A stretch of 64,000 bases of DNA. It comes from Falciphora oryzae. Taxonomy: Eukaryota > Ascomycota > Sordariomycetes > Magnaporthales > Magnaporthaceae. The notes beneath the pieces are model-generated. The model worked only from the letters and a program-made list of their open reading frames with translations, made no database searches and was not told the origin of the DNA. Positions 1 through 11,289 of the stretch are shown one piece after another; position 1 is the first letter of the stretch; each line of letters opens with the position of its first letter. The translations under genes and the position numbers were made by a program. The DNA is taken from the NCBI GenBank assembly GCA_000733355.1, contig JNVV01000045.1:289098-353097 (forward strand). The letters are read 5' to 3'.

Positions 1-38
1 CCGTCTCCAGCGGCGCCAGCGAGAAGGAGAAGGCATAG
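1..38 (+). CDS. C-terminal end of a gene entering from the left
   Basis: The frame starting at base 3 reads VSSGASEKEKA and ends at a TAG (36-38). Ten of the eleven sense codons end in C or G (GTC TCC AGC GGC GCC AGC GAG AAG GAG AAG), the bias seen in every secure gene of this window. The other two plus frames and the minus strand also stay open over these few bases, so this is a reading of codon style, not of homology. No function can be given. Confidence 0.4.
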   Translation, partial: VSSGASEKEKA

Positions 39-1309
39 ACCTCGCGAGGATGGGTCGATCCAGACACTCCTCGACACAACACACATATACACGACATGCC
101 CTCGAACCGGTTGATGCCTCCTTGTTCTCTCTCTCTCTTGCTCTCTCCATCGCACACTAGATTTTCCCATCCTATCGACACATGATTCCCCCACGATACC
201 ACGATGCTCCCTCCCGGAGCGAGGATAAGAGGCAGACTATTCATATATACCCCGGCCATGGGCCTCAGGTGGCCCAAACTTTCGGAAGGAATGCGACAAG
301 AGGCGGCGCGGATTGAAAGGCGCGCCGAATCCACCCGCGATTTCTAGACCGCAGCCAAGGCCGAGACATCGGCCCCATTATGGACAGCCCTATATGTCTC
401 GATCCATCGGTTTCATGCATGTATTCGTCACGACACGAGGAAAGAGGGGCCTTTGTCTTTTATCATGTACTACGTCTCTGTTATCAGGTTTTGTTCTTCG
501 TTTCTACCCGTGTGGAGTGATTCTGGTGGATCCATCGCATTGTCTGCGTGTCTTGGGATCATGGGACATGAGTTCAGCTAAGCCTTGACATATCTGGTGG
601 AGCACATTGGGCGGTTGACTTTGTTACCGGGCTTTCTGGTGTTTGGTCTCAGTCTGTTTTGTTTTTCTTATTCGTCTTTCTAGGACAGCATTAGCATCAT
701 CCTCATCCTGTGTCTCGTCTTGGCAGATAAGGCTTTCTATTTGCTGTTTACGAGCCTCTTTCATGTGCAGCTAGGGCTGACTGACTATTTTGCTTCACGA
801 CTCTGCAGTTGGGTGAGGAATATCATCGCATCACTAGAGATATTTCCTTTGTATTTGAGAACTATCAGCTTCACCCCGTGTCCGTCCTTTGGCGGGGGAA
901 ATCAGGCCACGCACCCGTGTATGGAAACATACGTGTTATCGTGCACGTTTCAACAACATCTGTGTTCATGCTGGTCTGGCAGTTATCGGGAGGTAAAGGG
1001 TCCAAGGCAGCTGTGAGGCAAACTTAGCCACCAGGAGGCAAAACAATGGAAGCGGCGGCCAGAAGTCTCGAAGGTTCTGCAGGACAGGTATCACATTCGC
1101 AAATGCACCAAGTGCTCTGCTTGCTACAAGGTGAGGTGAAGGCACCGCGCAAGGCATCCATAGGTACAGATCATCTCGTACACGCAAAGAAAATCATTAT
1201 CATCGCCGATACTCTTGGCCAGTCGATCTCCCTCTATCTCTCCGGAACACAAAAGAAAAGAAAATAGGACAGGAAAAAAAAAAAAAATAAACCAAGCCGA
1301 AACTCCCCA
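39..1309. other. Gene-free convergent intergenic region
   Basis: Holds the presumed 3' flank of the left-hand gene and the 3' flank of SEC72. Open frames here lack good codon bias and recognisable motifs. There is a short CT repeat near 128-146 and an A-run (1274-1288) just beyond the SEC72 stop. I see no further gene. Confidence 0.6.
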
Positions 1310-1927
1310 TCACGACTCCTGGCTCGCCTCTTTTGCGAGCTTGGCGTCGATCTCCTTGAGCAGGGCCACCAGCTCGTTCTCCTCGCCCTCCATCTCGAGC
1401 CCCTTGCCGACCCACTCCCTCGCCTCCTCGAGCCGGCCCATCTCCATGAGGCAGCGGCCGCGGCGCCACCAGGCCTTCGGGTTGCCGGCCCGCTTGGCCT
1501 CGACGCTCGCCTCGGCGTCGACGGCGCCCTCGGCCCAGCAGCGCAGGGCCATGTGGCACTGGGCGCGGTTGGCGAACAGGCCGGCCACCTCCTCGCGCAC
1601 CAGCTGCTGGGGCTCCCAGAGCGGGCGGGTCAGGGCCATCTGCATGCCGAGCGTGTAGAACTTGACGGCCTCGGCGTAGCGGCCCTTGCGGAACTCGGAG
1701 TTGCCGCTGTCGCGCAGCTTGGACACGTTGGCGCTGCGCTTGGGGTTCACGGGGATGGGCGGCGGCGGGACCGGGTGCGGCGTCTCGAGGGCGAGCAGGC
1801 TGCGGTGCAGCTGGCTGAGCGTCGACAGCTCCGCGTCCAGGGACCGGGACCCGGAGTCGCTGGCCGGCGTCTTGGTCTTGGGGTCCAGGTAGATGGGGAG
1901 CTGCGTGAAGGTGTCCAAGTCCGACAT
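1310..1927 (-). CDS. SEC72: Sec72-like TPR subunit of the ER post-translational translocon
   Basis: A single exon encodes 205 aa. Sec72 is a cytosolic component of the Sec62/Sec63 complex at the ER membrane and helps post-translational import, probably by docking chaperones. The N-terminus carries the family's PIYLDPKTKTP motif (about residues 11-21) followed by a proline-rich linker. Residues about 70-170 form TPR helices, with NSEFRKGRYAEAVKFYTLGM and a second unit around GNPKAWWRRGRCLMEMGR. Length matches fungal Sec72 (about 200 aa). The ATG at 1927 is the first in frame ahead of a conserved start (MSDLDTFTQLP). Its upstream flank is a 3.1 kb region with no other gene. The family call is from motif memory and is fairly secure. 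Confidence 0.85.
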   Translation of the reverse strand: MSDLDTFTQLPIYLDPKTKTPASDSGSRSLDAELSTLSQLHRSLLALETPHPVPPPPIPVNPKRSANVSKLRDSGNSEFRKGRYAEAVKFYTLGMQMALTRPLWEPQQLVREEVAGLFANRAQCHMALRCWAEGAVDAEASVEAKRAGNPKAWWRRGRCLMEMGRLEEAREWVGKGLEMEGEENELVALLKEIDAKLAKEASQES

Positions 1928-4900
1928 GGCGGCGGCGGCGGCGGGCTGCTGCCTTGTGTTGGGATTTGTACGTGTGCGCGTGTGTGTTTTTCTTGGGACC
2001 TCTAGTCCTGTTTACCCTGGTCCCCTCTCCAGGACACCCTGGGATCCCGCGGAGCGAACGTTGCGGGTTGGTTTGAGTGCTCTCTGGTATTCGCGGTTTC
2101 GTTCAACACTGGTTTTGTTCTTTGCTCCTGAGGTGCGCAGCCTTTTGAAGAATCAAGACTTGAGTGTGAAGAACACAAGAGTTCTCTGCTCGGTGATCGA
2201 GAGCACGTCCGTTTGTGGATTGGGAGTGAACCGCGCCAAAAAGTCCGACGGGGGCGCGCGCATGGCACTGCACTTCATGCATCCGCCAGCGGCGTCTTTG
2301 AGGACACCTACCCACTCTGCATCTGAACTGTTTTTTGGGCTATCGACACGTGGCGATAGCTCTGATAACGATAAGCCGATCCTGGCTGGTTCACGACAAG
2401 CAAAAAGACGGCACCCCGATTGCCTCAATTCTCGGCTTGAATTTTTTCCTGTATCTTTTCCTTGTGTCCTTTCGTTCTCCTCCGCCTCCGTCCTTTCCCT
2501 CTTTTTTTTTTTTTTTTTTTTCTATATCCTTATTTATATCCTTTGACGGCGGTGTAGGCGAGAGCTGTCGACTCTTTTTCTTAGTGAGAGCCCGGTTGCC
2601 CACTGGGCTCGCCCCCACAAGGTCCCACTATCCCCCACGTCGCAAGGCCCCCACGCCGCGGCCTCCAGCCAGGCTTGCTTTTTCCCTCTTGCTGGCTGCG
2701 ACTATTCTTGCGGCCTCAACTCCGACGGGAAGACCCGACCAAATTACGACATAGCCCCGGCCTTTTTCCTTAGCTTCCGAATGTGTTTTATTCCCCTTGC
2801 TAGTCTAGTATTTAGTTTGGTATAGTCCTAGTGCTCTTTTTACTTGCCCCTCCATCTCTGCAGGATAAAAAAAAAAAAAAAAAAAGCCATTAGCAAGGAT
2901 CTCTCGGTCACTAGGGAAACCGAACCGCCTCAATGCTCTCCAAACGAAACCGCCCTGTAGTTTCCGCGAGAGCCCGTCCAAGTCTGCCCGTGTTGCGACC
3001 TCCTTTCTCCTTTTCCAAGGAAAGAAAAAGAAAATCACAGGCTGGCTTTTCAGAGCAGTAAGTCGAACCCCACAGGAGGTCCAGTAGCGAGTGGGCTTGC
3101 GCCGGGTCGGCTGTCCGTGGCGGGCACTCGGGAATATGTGTCCCGAGGGCTGCATCGGCCGGTTCCACAACTGTACAGGCAAACCTGCTCTCGGCATATG
3201 TCACGTCGAGCGAGCGCCCTCAAAAGTAGACGGAGCCAGTGACCCCGCCCTTGGCCGGTCTGGGCCAAGGGCGGCTAAGACGGTTCTGGGTTGGAGTCGT
3301 ATTTTTTCTGCAGTGTGATCCACGCCACTTTCCCATGGTATGCATATGAACTGGACTGATAGCAAATCCCGGCAGGCAAGCTAGGCAGGTGCCTAGATAG
3401 TAGGAATGTTTGGAAGCGAGGCGTAGATGCGTCGGTGGAGGGGTGACGTGGGAGTCTGCGGTCGGTTGCTCCGAAGAGGTTGTCGAGGGAAGCCAAGAAA
3501 CATAGATAACCAGCCACCAACCCAGCGTGTTCGGCGCAAAAGGTCGCAGCGGATTGTGTAGTCGGAAGGTCTCAATGCAAAGAGCCGGGTGGGTTGTCAA
3601 TGCATACTCCCGAACCCGGTGGCGCAGCACAGCAACGATCGTCGGCTTTCCGGGCTGGCCGCCCTGGAGGACCGGGTTGCGCCAGGTACGAGCCCTCTGT
3701 GAGACGAGGATTCAGTACCTGCTGCTATGTCTTGGGGGGCCGTGGACGGAAATCCCAGGCTGTCTGAGACGGTTCTTGGGAGGCAGTCTAGGGAGCGTCG
3801 GGCCCGTTTGGCAGTGGCACCCAGTGGTTCAGGCCCAGTCGAACGTCCTCGTAATTCTGGACTGAGGCCTTTTGTCCGTCCTGGCCTCGGTGATTATTTT
3901 CTGGGTGATTGAACAGTAACTTTTCAGCCCAATCTTATGCCGGCCAGGTCGTCTCGCGACGGGCGGCAACGCGCATGGCCCATCCATACCCGGTCAAGAC
4001 GACGGCCCCCGATCGGAATCCTGCTGCTGCCCGACAGCCACCATCGCCTGGTGTGCCTGTACCAACGAAACCGGTGACGGCTGATCGTCGAGTCGCGGTC
4101 CTTTTTGGGCTGCCCGGACAACCATTGTGAGACCTGGGCTCGGGGCGGGTCGGCGCTAGACTCACCGGTTTCGTTTGGCCGACTCGAAGGGCTTCCCCGC
4201 CCCCTTTTTCATTTTGTCCTTCTGATTCTTCCCGGTTTCGTCTTTTTGATTTTCCGTTTACCTTTGCGCGGTGCTCCGGTGTTTTGAACCGTCTTTCAGC
4301 CGCTCGCGTGTGTTCGTCTCCCTTACGTCATTATTGGAGTAAGTCGTAGGGGCCACTGCTGGCAATGTGGGCTTGCGGGGACTAGAAAAATCCTGTTTGT
4401 CGCTCTGGCTAGCGCCAAATGTCGACTCCTGCCGCCATTGTTGTTACCCCTGTTTACGAGAAAGCACGCTCCAACCAGGCAAACAAACTACAAAAAGAGG
4501 CTTTTGTCAGATAACCCTGTGTCTAGAGCCGAGACTGTGACTACCCATACCTGGCTTGTCCCTGTTCCGTAGCCCCGGTGTCGGTTACTCGTTCTGTAAA
4601 AAACAGAGGGGGAAGAAGGCAGTCTGAACCCCGGCGGCAATCAACGACAAAGCATGCGTCTGAGCGGCCGAGTCCTAGCAGATTCACGCACGCCATGCTA
4701 TGGAGGTCAATTGAGTGCCCATTTTATTCGCAGGCTACATATACAGATTTTGATTCGGGCTGTTTCTGCCGGTCCGCAGTGAAGCCCAACTATGGTCATC
4801 AGATCGTCAATCATCATCGCGACTCCCGGCAACGTGCGCCGCGCGACGAAGATCCAGAGCGCGAGAGAGAGAAATATCGCAAAGATAAGCCAGAAATCGA

Positions 4901-5050
4901 AGCAACCCGAGAAGGAAACAAAGGAACAAAAGGCCAAACAAATCATGACTGGAACCAAGATTTGAGCGCCCGCTAGCCAAAAGAAAATAAAAATGCCCCT
5001 CCGATGAAGCCATATACTCGCCACCAGCCGGATCCATCAGCCTCCATGCA
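1928..5050. other. 3.1 kb upstream of SEC72, no gene seen
   Basis: Lies between the SEC72 start and the stop codon of the zinc-cluster regulator, both on the minus strand. It contains a 20-nt T-run (2502-2521), a 19-nt A-run (2867-2885) and pyrimidine-rich stretches. The open frames found here are low-bias and lack motifs. It probably holds the SEC72 promoter and the 3'UTR of the regulator. Confidence 0.6.
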
Positions 5051-8000
5051 TCAGTAGCCCTGATAGACGGCTTTCTCCTTCCAGCCAGGCATGTAAATCT
5101 GGCAAACGAAGAAGAGTGGGTCCTCCCACCGAGCCTCCTGCTCTCGCTGTCCATCGGGACACAGGCCTTCCAGCATGCCTGTTCACCGAAATCGCAAACA
5201 TTATGCGGAGCGTTAGCCATCGAATCTTCCAGATGCAAGACTTCAGCGCCGATGGAAACCGAGCACCACTACTCACCGGGCTGTCGCATCCAATGCCACC
5301 AGCGCCAGATAAAGTTCCTCTGCGCCTGGCTCAAGTGCCCCATTGAACTCTTGTGTAGCTTCCAGGACTCGACGTTCGACGGGTCGATCTCGGTCTTGTA
5401 GTAGTGCCAGTGCGCAAGAAGGTTGTTGGCACTGAAATGCTGTTCCCGCACCACGGCTGGGAGGGAAAAGCGGGTCTTGGCACCAGAATACAAAGTGTCT
5501 TTTGTCAGAGACCATCGTGCAAGACCCAATGCCAACTTTACAAGACGAACTCACCGGCAGCTGGTTGTCCCTGGCGTATCTGCCTCGATCTTTGGTCGCC
5601 ACGGAGATCTCGTGAAGGAGAATGAAGATGGCGAGATAGAGGCAGAACCAGTACTGGGCGTTGTTACTCCTCAGGAAGTTCTCGAGGTACTTGGTGACCT
5701 TGCTGGCCCCGGGCTTCAGGAACTTGGTCGTCAATATGCTGTCAACCTGCGCCGTGATCATGCGTGGCAGAGAGATTCTGTCGCCAAGTGGGTAGTCTGG
5801 ACGCGTCTCCGGAAACATGTCCAGCTTGTCTGGTCCGGATATGTACGCCGATCCGGTCGTAAGCCCTAGGGAGAGTCATCCTATCAGTTCTTTTTCTCTT
5901 GGGTGCTACCCCACTCTCAGTGATGTGATGGGCGGCGTCGGGCTGAGAATAGGTTTGAGAGAAGATTTGCGTTGTCGACGGAGAGAGAGGGAATACTAAC
6001 TCATTGCAAACCAGAGTCTAAAGAGATGACCTAGGAAGTTGCGCTCCTCGTGATCGGGCTATGAGGAGGGGAAACAGCGGATTGTTAGCTTCTGTGTCCA
6101 AAAGGGGTCTTGGAGCAGACCATAATATTCAAGCCCGACGTTTCTCCCGCGGGATGAATCGCAGTCCTACCTCGAGCGACCGGAAATAGTCAATCGCCAT
6201 CTCGTACGTCTCTCTCACGATGAGCTCGCTCTCTTGCACCGCCACCCGCATGGCCTCGAAGGCATGATCGCTGACGAATTGTTCCAAGTCTGCCGCTGAT
6301 TGGTTGATGTCGTTGAGCGCAAAAGGAGTCATTTCGGTAATCATGGGCAAGTCATCCTTTGTCTTCCACCTGCGATGAAGCACGTCGCCTTCCCTGGGGC
6401 GGAACCTGTGCACCTCGAGCCTGATGGGATGGTGGTAGAGATCCAGTCGCTGAGGATGGTGGCTGTAGAATATCTTGAGCTCGACAATTCGGATGACATC
6501 GTCAACCCTGTCGCCGACGTCTTTCATCAGGGTGCCCGACCATCTGGTCGTCATGCCGAGCCCTCCTTGGCGGGAAAGCAGCATTTCTGTCAGCCGATAC
6601 CGACGGCAGATGCAGGCATGTATCATCTTCTTGGATTGCTGGTTAACTTTGAGGCATGACTGGCAGGGAGCAGTCGGATCGTTGGGGTCCGTGGGGTCGC
6701 ACTAGAATGATCACCAGACGTTTAGTTCGGATCCCTCAACTAACGGGACTTTGGTCTGCCATTAAACGGCGTATGAGACTTACTCTGACGCGCTGACACT
6801 TGCAGCGGATGCAAGCACCGTGCTTGCGAGTCTGCGCTGTTTCCCGTCGCTTCTCGTCTGTGAACTTGCCCCTGGTTTTCTTTGCGCCTTTGCGACCTTT
6901 GCCACGGGAAGCGGGCTCCTTGGCTGGGCCATGCTGGGCACGGGCAGCTAGCTCCATTTCCTGCCTGCTCATCTCCACCGAGGTGTCCACCCATGGCTCG
7001 CCGATTCCGTTAGAACCCAAAAGGGGGATGACTGTGCTTTCGGCCATTTGGCCGTGCTGGTAACCATTTTGGTCCGAGGCGTGTTGTGGAGGGGACTCCT
7101 CTTCGCCAGACGACGTCCCTGGCGGTATCATGAGCCAATATTCCGACCCGTCTCCCATGGCATGCTGCCCCTGCCCTAGATATCCCCGCTCTCGATGGGT
7201 GCGATGTGGATCGGCAGGGGGCAACTCATAATTCTCGCTGGAACTCGCGACGTTGTAGTTCGAATGCGCGTATGTCGGGGAAGCTCGTGTTACCACAGGG
7301 ACTGACGCGGCGCTTACCGGGGGGAGCTGAGACCTGTGGTGCGAATGATCCGCGTATCCTTGACCGTATGCCGACGTGACAGGAGGATGAACGGGCGATG
7401 CAGCGAAACCGAGAGCGCCGGAACCTATTCCGGCGCTGCTAGCAGGTACAGGCACAGCCGACTCTGCCCTGGAGTGAACCGGGTCACTCAACGCGGTCTG
7501 GCTACTGAAGGATGTGGACGAATGGTTTAGTGGGTATCGGTCGGCGCGAACAGGATCGTACGAAGTGACGCCGAAGTGGGATTGCCGTGCTTCGTTCAGG
7601 GGGTCCAGAGCCCTGGGCTGGTTGTTATGATGGAATAGATGAGAAAGGTCGCGGGGCACTGGGGGGCTGTGTGGCGGAGGCTGCTGAGGCGGTGCCGTGG
7701 CCAGCTGAGAGACCTCAGCCTGAAGAAGCGGCGCAGTGAAAGGTGGTGGCGACGTTCTTAGAGGCAGTCTCCTCGGATAAGCGCTGTCGGGGGGTCGACC
7801 ACTGGAAGTGGTATGCACGTAATGAGGTGTGGCAGGGACTTGCTGGGGCTGTGACGCCGAGCTGCCGTACCACCCTTGAAGGCCATTCTGGTGGCTCTGG
7901 TGATACGAGGTAGGGGTGTGGCCATGCTGCTCATGAGATGCCTGGCTGTGTCCATGGCCTTGAGACTGAGGAGGATAGCTGTATGCCGAATGCTGCTCCT

Positions 8001-9010
8001 GGGGTGGTTGACCGTTTCCGTGGATTTGAGACTGAGAAGGATAGTTGTATGACGACTGCTGTCCGTGATGTCCAAAGTCGTACGCTGTGCGCGCCTCGAG
8101 TGGGTTGGGCAGACTAAATTGGGGTGCCGGGTGAGCATGGCTCGGGCCGGCGGAACCTGCAAGTTGCTCATGCCGAAGCGGGCCAGATCCCGTTCTGTTG
8201 CCGGAGGTCAAGCCCTCTCTGTTCAGAGCCTCTGAGCTCCTGTGGCCGACGTCCAAACCATCCCTGCCCATGGCTTCTGAGCTTCTGTGGCTGGTGTCAA
8301 CAGCCGCAACGGCGCCCGTGCCCCGAACAGCCGTGCCATGATCAAGTGTAGTCGGGTAAAAGGCTCCCTGATCTTGACCGCGATCAGGCTCGGCCCATGG
8401 CCTTCTGGCCGACCAGTCCTCTATGCCAACTGGGCTAGTGCGCTGCCTTGACCGCCGCCTGATAGGACCAAGCTGGGGTGGGGGTTGAGACTGGGGAGTA
8501 GAAGGGAAAGATTAGCCATGTTTTCTACAATGCGACATGCCTGTGGCCCCTCCCTGGAGGGGCAGCTTCATTCCAGTGCAACGCCCATCGCTCCAATAAG
8601 TAGCGGTACGGAATGTTGAGTGCGTGTGCGTGTCGACAGCATGAGGGTCGGGTCTGTCAAAGCCCAGAGTTACAACGTAGGCGGAACGTTACATGTGATC
8701 AAACCATCGAGACCAAGAGGCGGTGGGCGCCATGTCGCCAAGTGGATATGGAATGCCTTGGTTGGCTGTGCCTTTGTGACAGGAACGTCCGAGGAGAGGA
8801 TGCAGCTGGGCAACGAAGGTGGCGAGGCGCTGGGAGGTGCAGGCAGGAGGGGCAATGGGGGTGAAGAGGCCCAAAACTTAGAAAGACAGGACAGAGACCC
8901 GGAGCCCGGCAGGACCCGAGAGCGTAGAGGACAAGGGCGCCGGAGTGTCTTCTCGGCGGAGACTCGATGATGGGCGGGCAACTTACCAGGACATTCGCGT
9001 AGGGATCCAT
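5051..9010 (-). CDS. Zn2Cys6 transcription factor with central DNA-binding domain
   Basis: Inferred exons, 5' to 3': 8987-9010, 6784-8490, 6701-6171, 6058-6001, 5865-5542, 5456-5277, 5178-5051, giving 983 aa. The first 560 residues are Gln/Ser/His/Pro-rich, with repeats of HRSSEA and of SYNYPSQSQ-like units. The zinc cluster is mid-protein: CIRC at 568-571, C578, then C590 and C593 after an 11-residue loop rich in D, P and T, and C607. The intron after codon 577 splits it. The C-terminal half has helical segments (NNLLAHWHYY) recalling fungal regulators. The 496-nt first intron and 8-residue first exon are inferred from in-phase joining only. At the fifth intron the canonical GTGAGT donor at 5554 would break frame; GTAAAG at 5541 keeps it. 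Target genes are unknown. Confidence 0.75.
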
Positions 9011-10367
9011 CGCGATCCCGGTTTCTGCTCTTCCGCGCACTGCCGTCGTCGTGGCCGCTGGCCGAATCAGGGCTCCCGGGGAGAGGGATCCGTCGGTAGG
9101 CTGCCGTGTCCAGTCTTCCGACTCTGATCGCCCCCTCCTCTGCCGCGGATGGGGTGGATTGGTGCCGTATGTGTCCCGGCCTGATGCAGTCTTGCGTCGA
9201 CCCCACAAATACGGTCCTCTTTCATGCCTTGTCCCTCTTGGGCTTCAGCACCCCCCCCTTTTGGGCCGTTGCAGCTGTCTTTGTCTCCCAATTTAGCACG
9301 CCCGTCGCACGTCCACACGTGCGTGCGAGGCTGCGCGGTGACGGCGGGTTAAGAATCTTGTTAATTGACCAAAGCCATGATTCGTTTGGGAACCTGTAGA
9401 TGCACTCTCCAGCCGGCACCGACCCGATTCCAGAGCAGACCTCTGCTCCTTGTCCCGCAAGGAATCAATGGTGGCGGCTTGAGTGGAGTAACAAGCACGG
9501 AGCGCAGCACTCACCTTGCTCTGAACCTCCAAGCTCAGCGAGTGCTGACGGGATTTGATCAGTCGACAGACAGCCTCCCTCCCGGGTTGGCCCCCAATGC
9601 TTCGAATGCCCACACCAGACAGCTAGGGAGATTGTAGCAGTGCTGTGCTGGTCTGTTGATTTAGCCGACTGTCTGGGGACGGATAGGCAAACCAGCCGAG
9701 CTGGCGGACAGAGACTCGGGGAAACCGGTGACAACGGGGCGGCGGGCAGAGTCCGTGTCCCGACAGGCACGCCTTGACAAAGCCGTGACTCGCAAGAGCC
9801 CCCGAGGCGGATGGAAGGCGAGCGACAAGGACAAATCGGAACGGGCGGGACCCGTCTGCTGGCCCGGCCTTGGTGTGGGCTGGGTGTGAGTTGGGCCCGT
9901 GGTGTTGTGTTTTGTTGTCGTCCTTTGTCTATTGTTCTGTTCTGTCCCGTCCCTTTTTCCCCGATGTGGGAGGATGGAGACCTGGGAGCCAGAAGAGGAC
10001 AACGGACGGGGGAGATTGTGCTCCCAGCTCAGAGGCTACCGAACCATGCGGCCTGGTGGGTGTGAAAAACAGCAGGGGTGGCTGGATTGGTGGGCCGACA
10101 AGGGGTGGTGGTGGGCGTGCGCTGGTGTGCCTCCTCTCCTTGGCCGCGGTGCCGTGGCGGGGGTGCTGAGAGCTGGTTGGGCAGCTCCAGCCAATGTTTG
10201 CTGATCTTGCGTCTGGCCTGGCCGGGGCAGTTGACCGGTTACCCTTCTGATATGGTTGTGCCGCTGGGGCCCAGTTGCACCTTCCCCATTTTCAATCGAC
10301 GCCAGCTCCTGCCCTCGCAACTCCCAGATCCCCCACCCCGCCTGCCCGCCTCGCCCATCTCACTCAG

Positions 10368-10368
<1 letters not shown>

Positions 10369-10438
<70 letters not shown>

Positions 10439-10446
10439 GTGTGTGT
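10369..10446. repeat. TG dinucleotide microsatellite
   Basis: About 34 TG units run uninterrupted to 10437, with one slip (TT) and a few more GT units to 10446. It is intergenic. It also creates spurious Cys-Val open frames on the plus strand and Thr-His frames on the minus strand. Confidence 0.97.
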
Positions 10447-11264
10447 CAATGTGCATGTCGCCTTTCGCTGGGGACCTCTGCGGGCAGTGCTCCCTGCTCA
10501 CCTCAGTCTGACCGTGCTCGAGGACGGCAGGTAGATACGACCTGTCAGTGTCGGAATCCCAGGCAGCACGCCCGGCACTGGCACTGTCCACATTGGCTCG
10601 CGTAGGCCGACAGGGGTTGTGTCCAGGCTGCCCAGGGCCCACGTGGAGGTGCTGCCAAACAAAGGGCAGAGGTCCCAGTCTCCAGAGCCTTTCCGCGCCC
10701 GCGGTCCTCGCTCAAAACCCGTCGCAAAACCGTCCGTCACAATCGAGGCCCAGCGTGCCTCTTGGGGCAGACCCTAGAATTGGAGGGGACACAACGCATC
10801 CATCTCAGTGTCCACACCCAGCCTTCAAGCGCAGGCGCCCGCTGGCGTCTTGTCAACATGCAACAAAAGCCTGCCCCTTCAGCAATTCGCCCGTCTCTGT
10901 CGTGCCTCCCACGTAACCCCTGCTTGGCATGACAAAGCATCCAGGAAGCGCGTGCATGGATCGGAGAAACAAACGGCGGATCGCAGCCTCTTGGGACTCG
11001 GGAGGGGTGACACAAGCAGCCTGTCCTCAGACTCAATCCTCAAGCCCGCCCCCGACTCCCATTGCTGGGACGAAGGCGCCGAGCACCAGATTCACATATG
11101 CAGGAGCTACCCAGCGAGCAGGGCCTGCCTGTCTGTCTGATGCGGGGTTGGGATGGAGAGAGCCCTCAGCCTCACGCCTGGATTCAATCTGTCACATCTC
11201 ACAACCCTTGGCCAACAGGACCAACTTAGCCGCCACATGCGCAATCGACCGGCCAGTCGTTGGG

Positions 11265-11289
11265 TTTTTTTTTTTTTTTTTTTTTTTTT
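11265..11289. repeat. 25-nt poly-T tract
   Basis: An uninterrupted T homopolymer in the gene-free region, the longest of several 17-25-nt A or T runs in the window. Confidence 0.97.

Noticed and set aside
10369..10446. Possible CRISPR or telomere-like array
   Set aside because: It is a plain TG microsatellite with no spacers and no telomere unit.
10078..10605. Cys-Val repeat open frames
   Set aside because: Produced by the TG microsatellite in several frames; not a gene.
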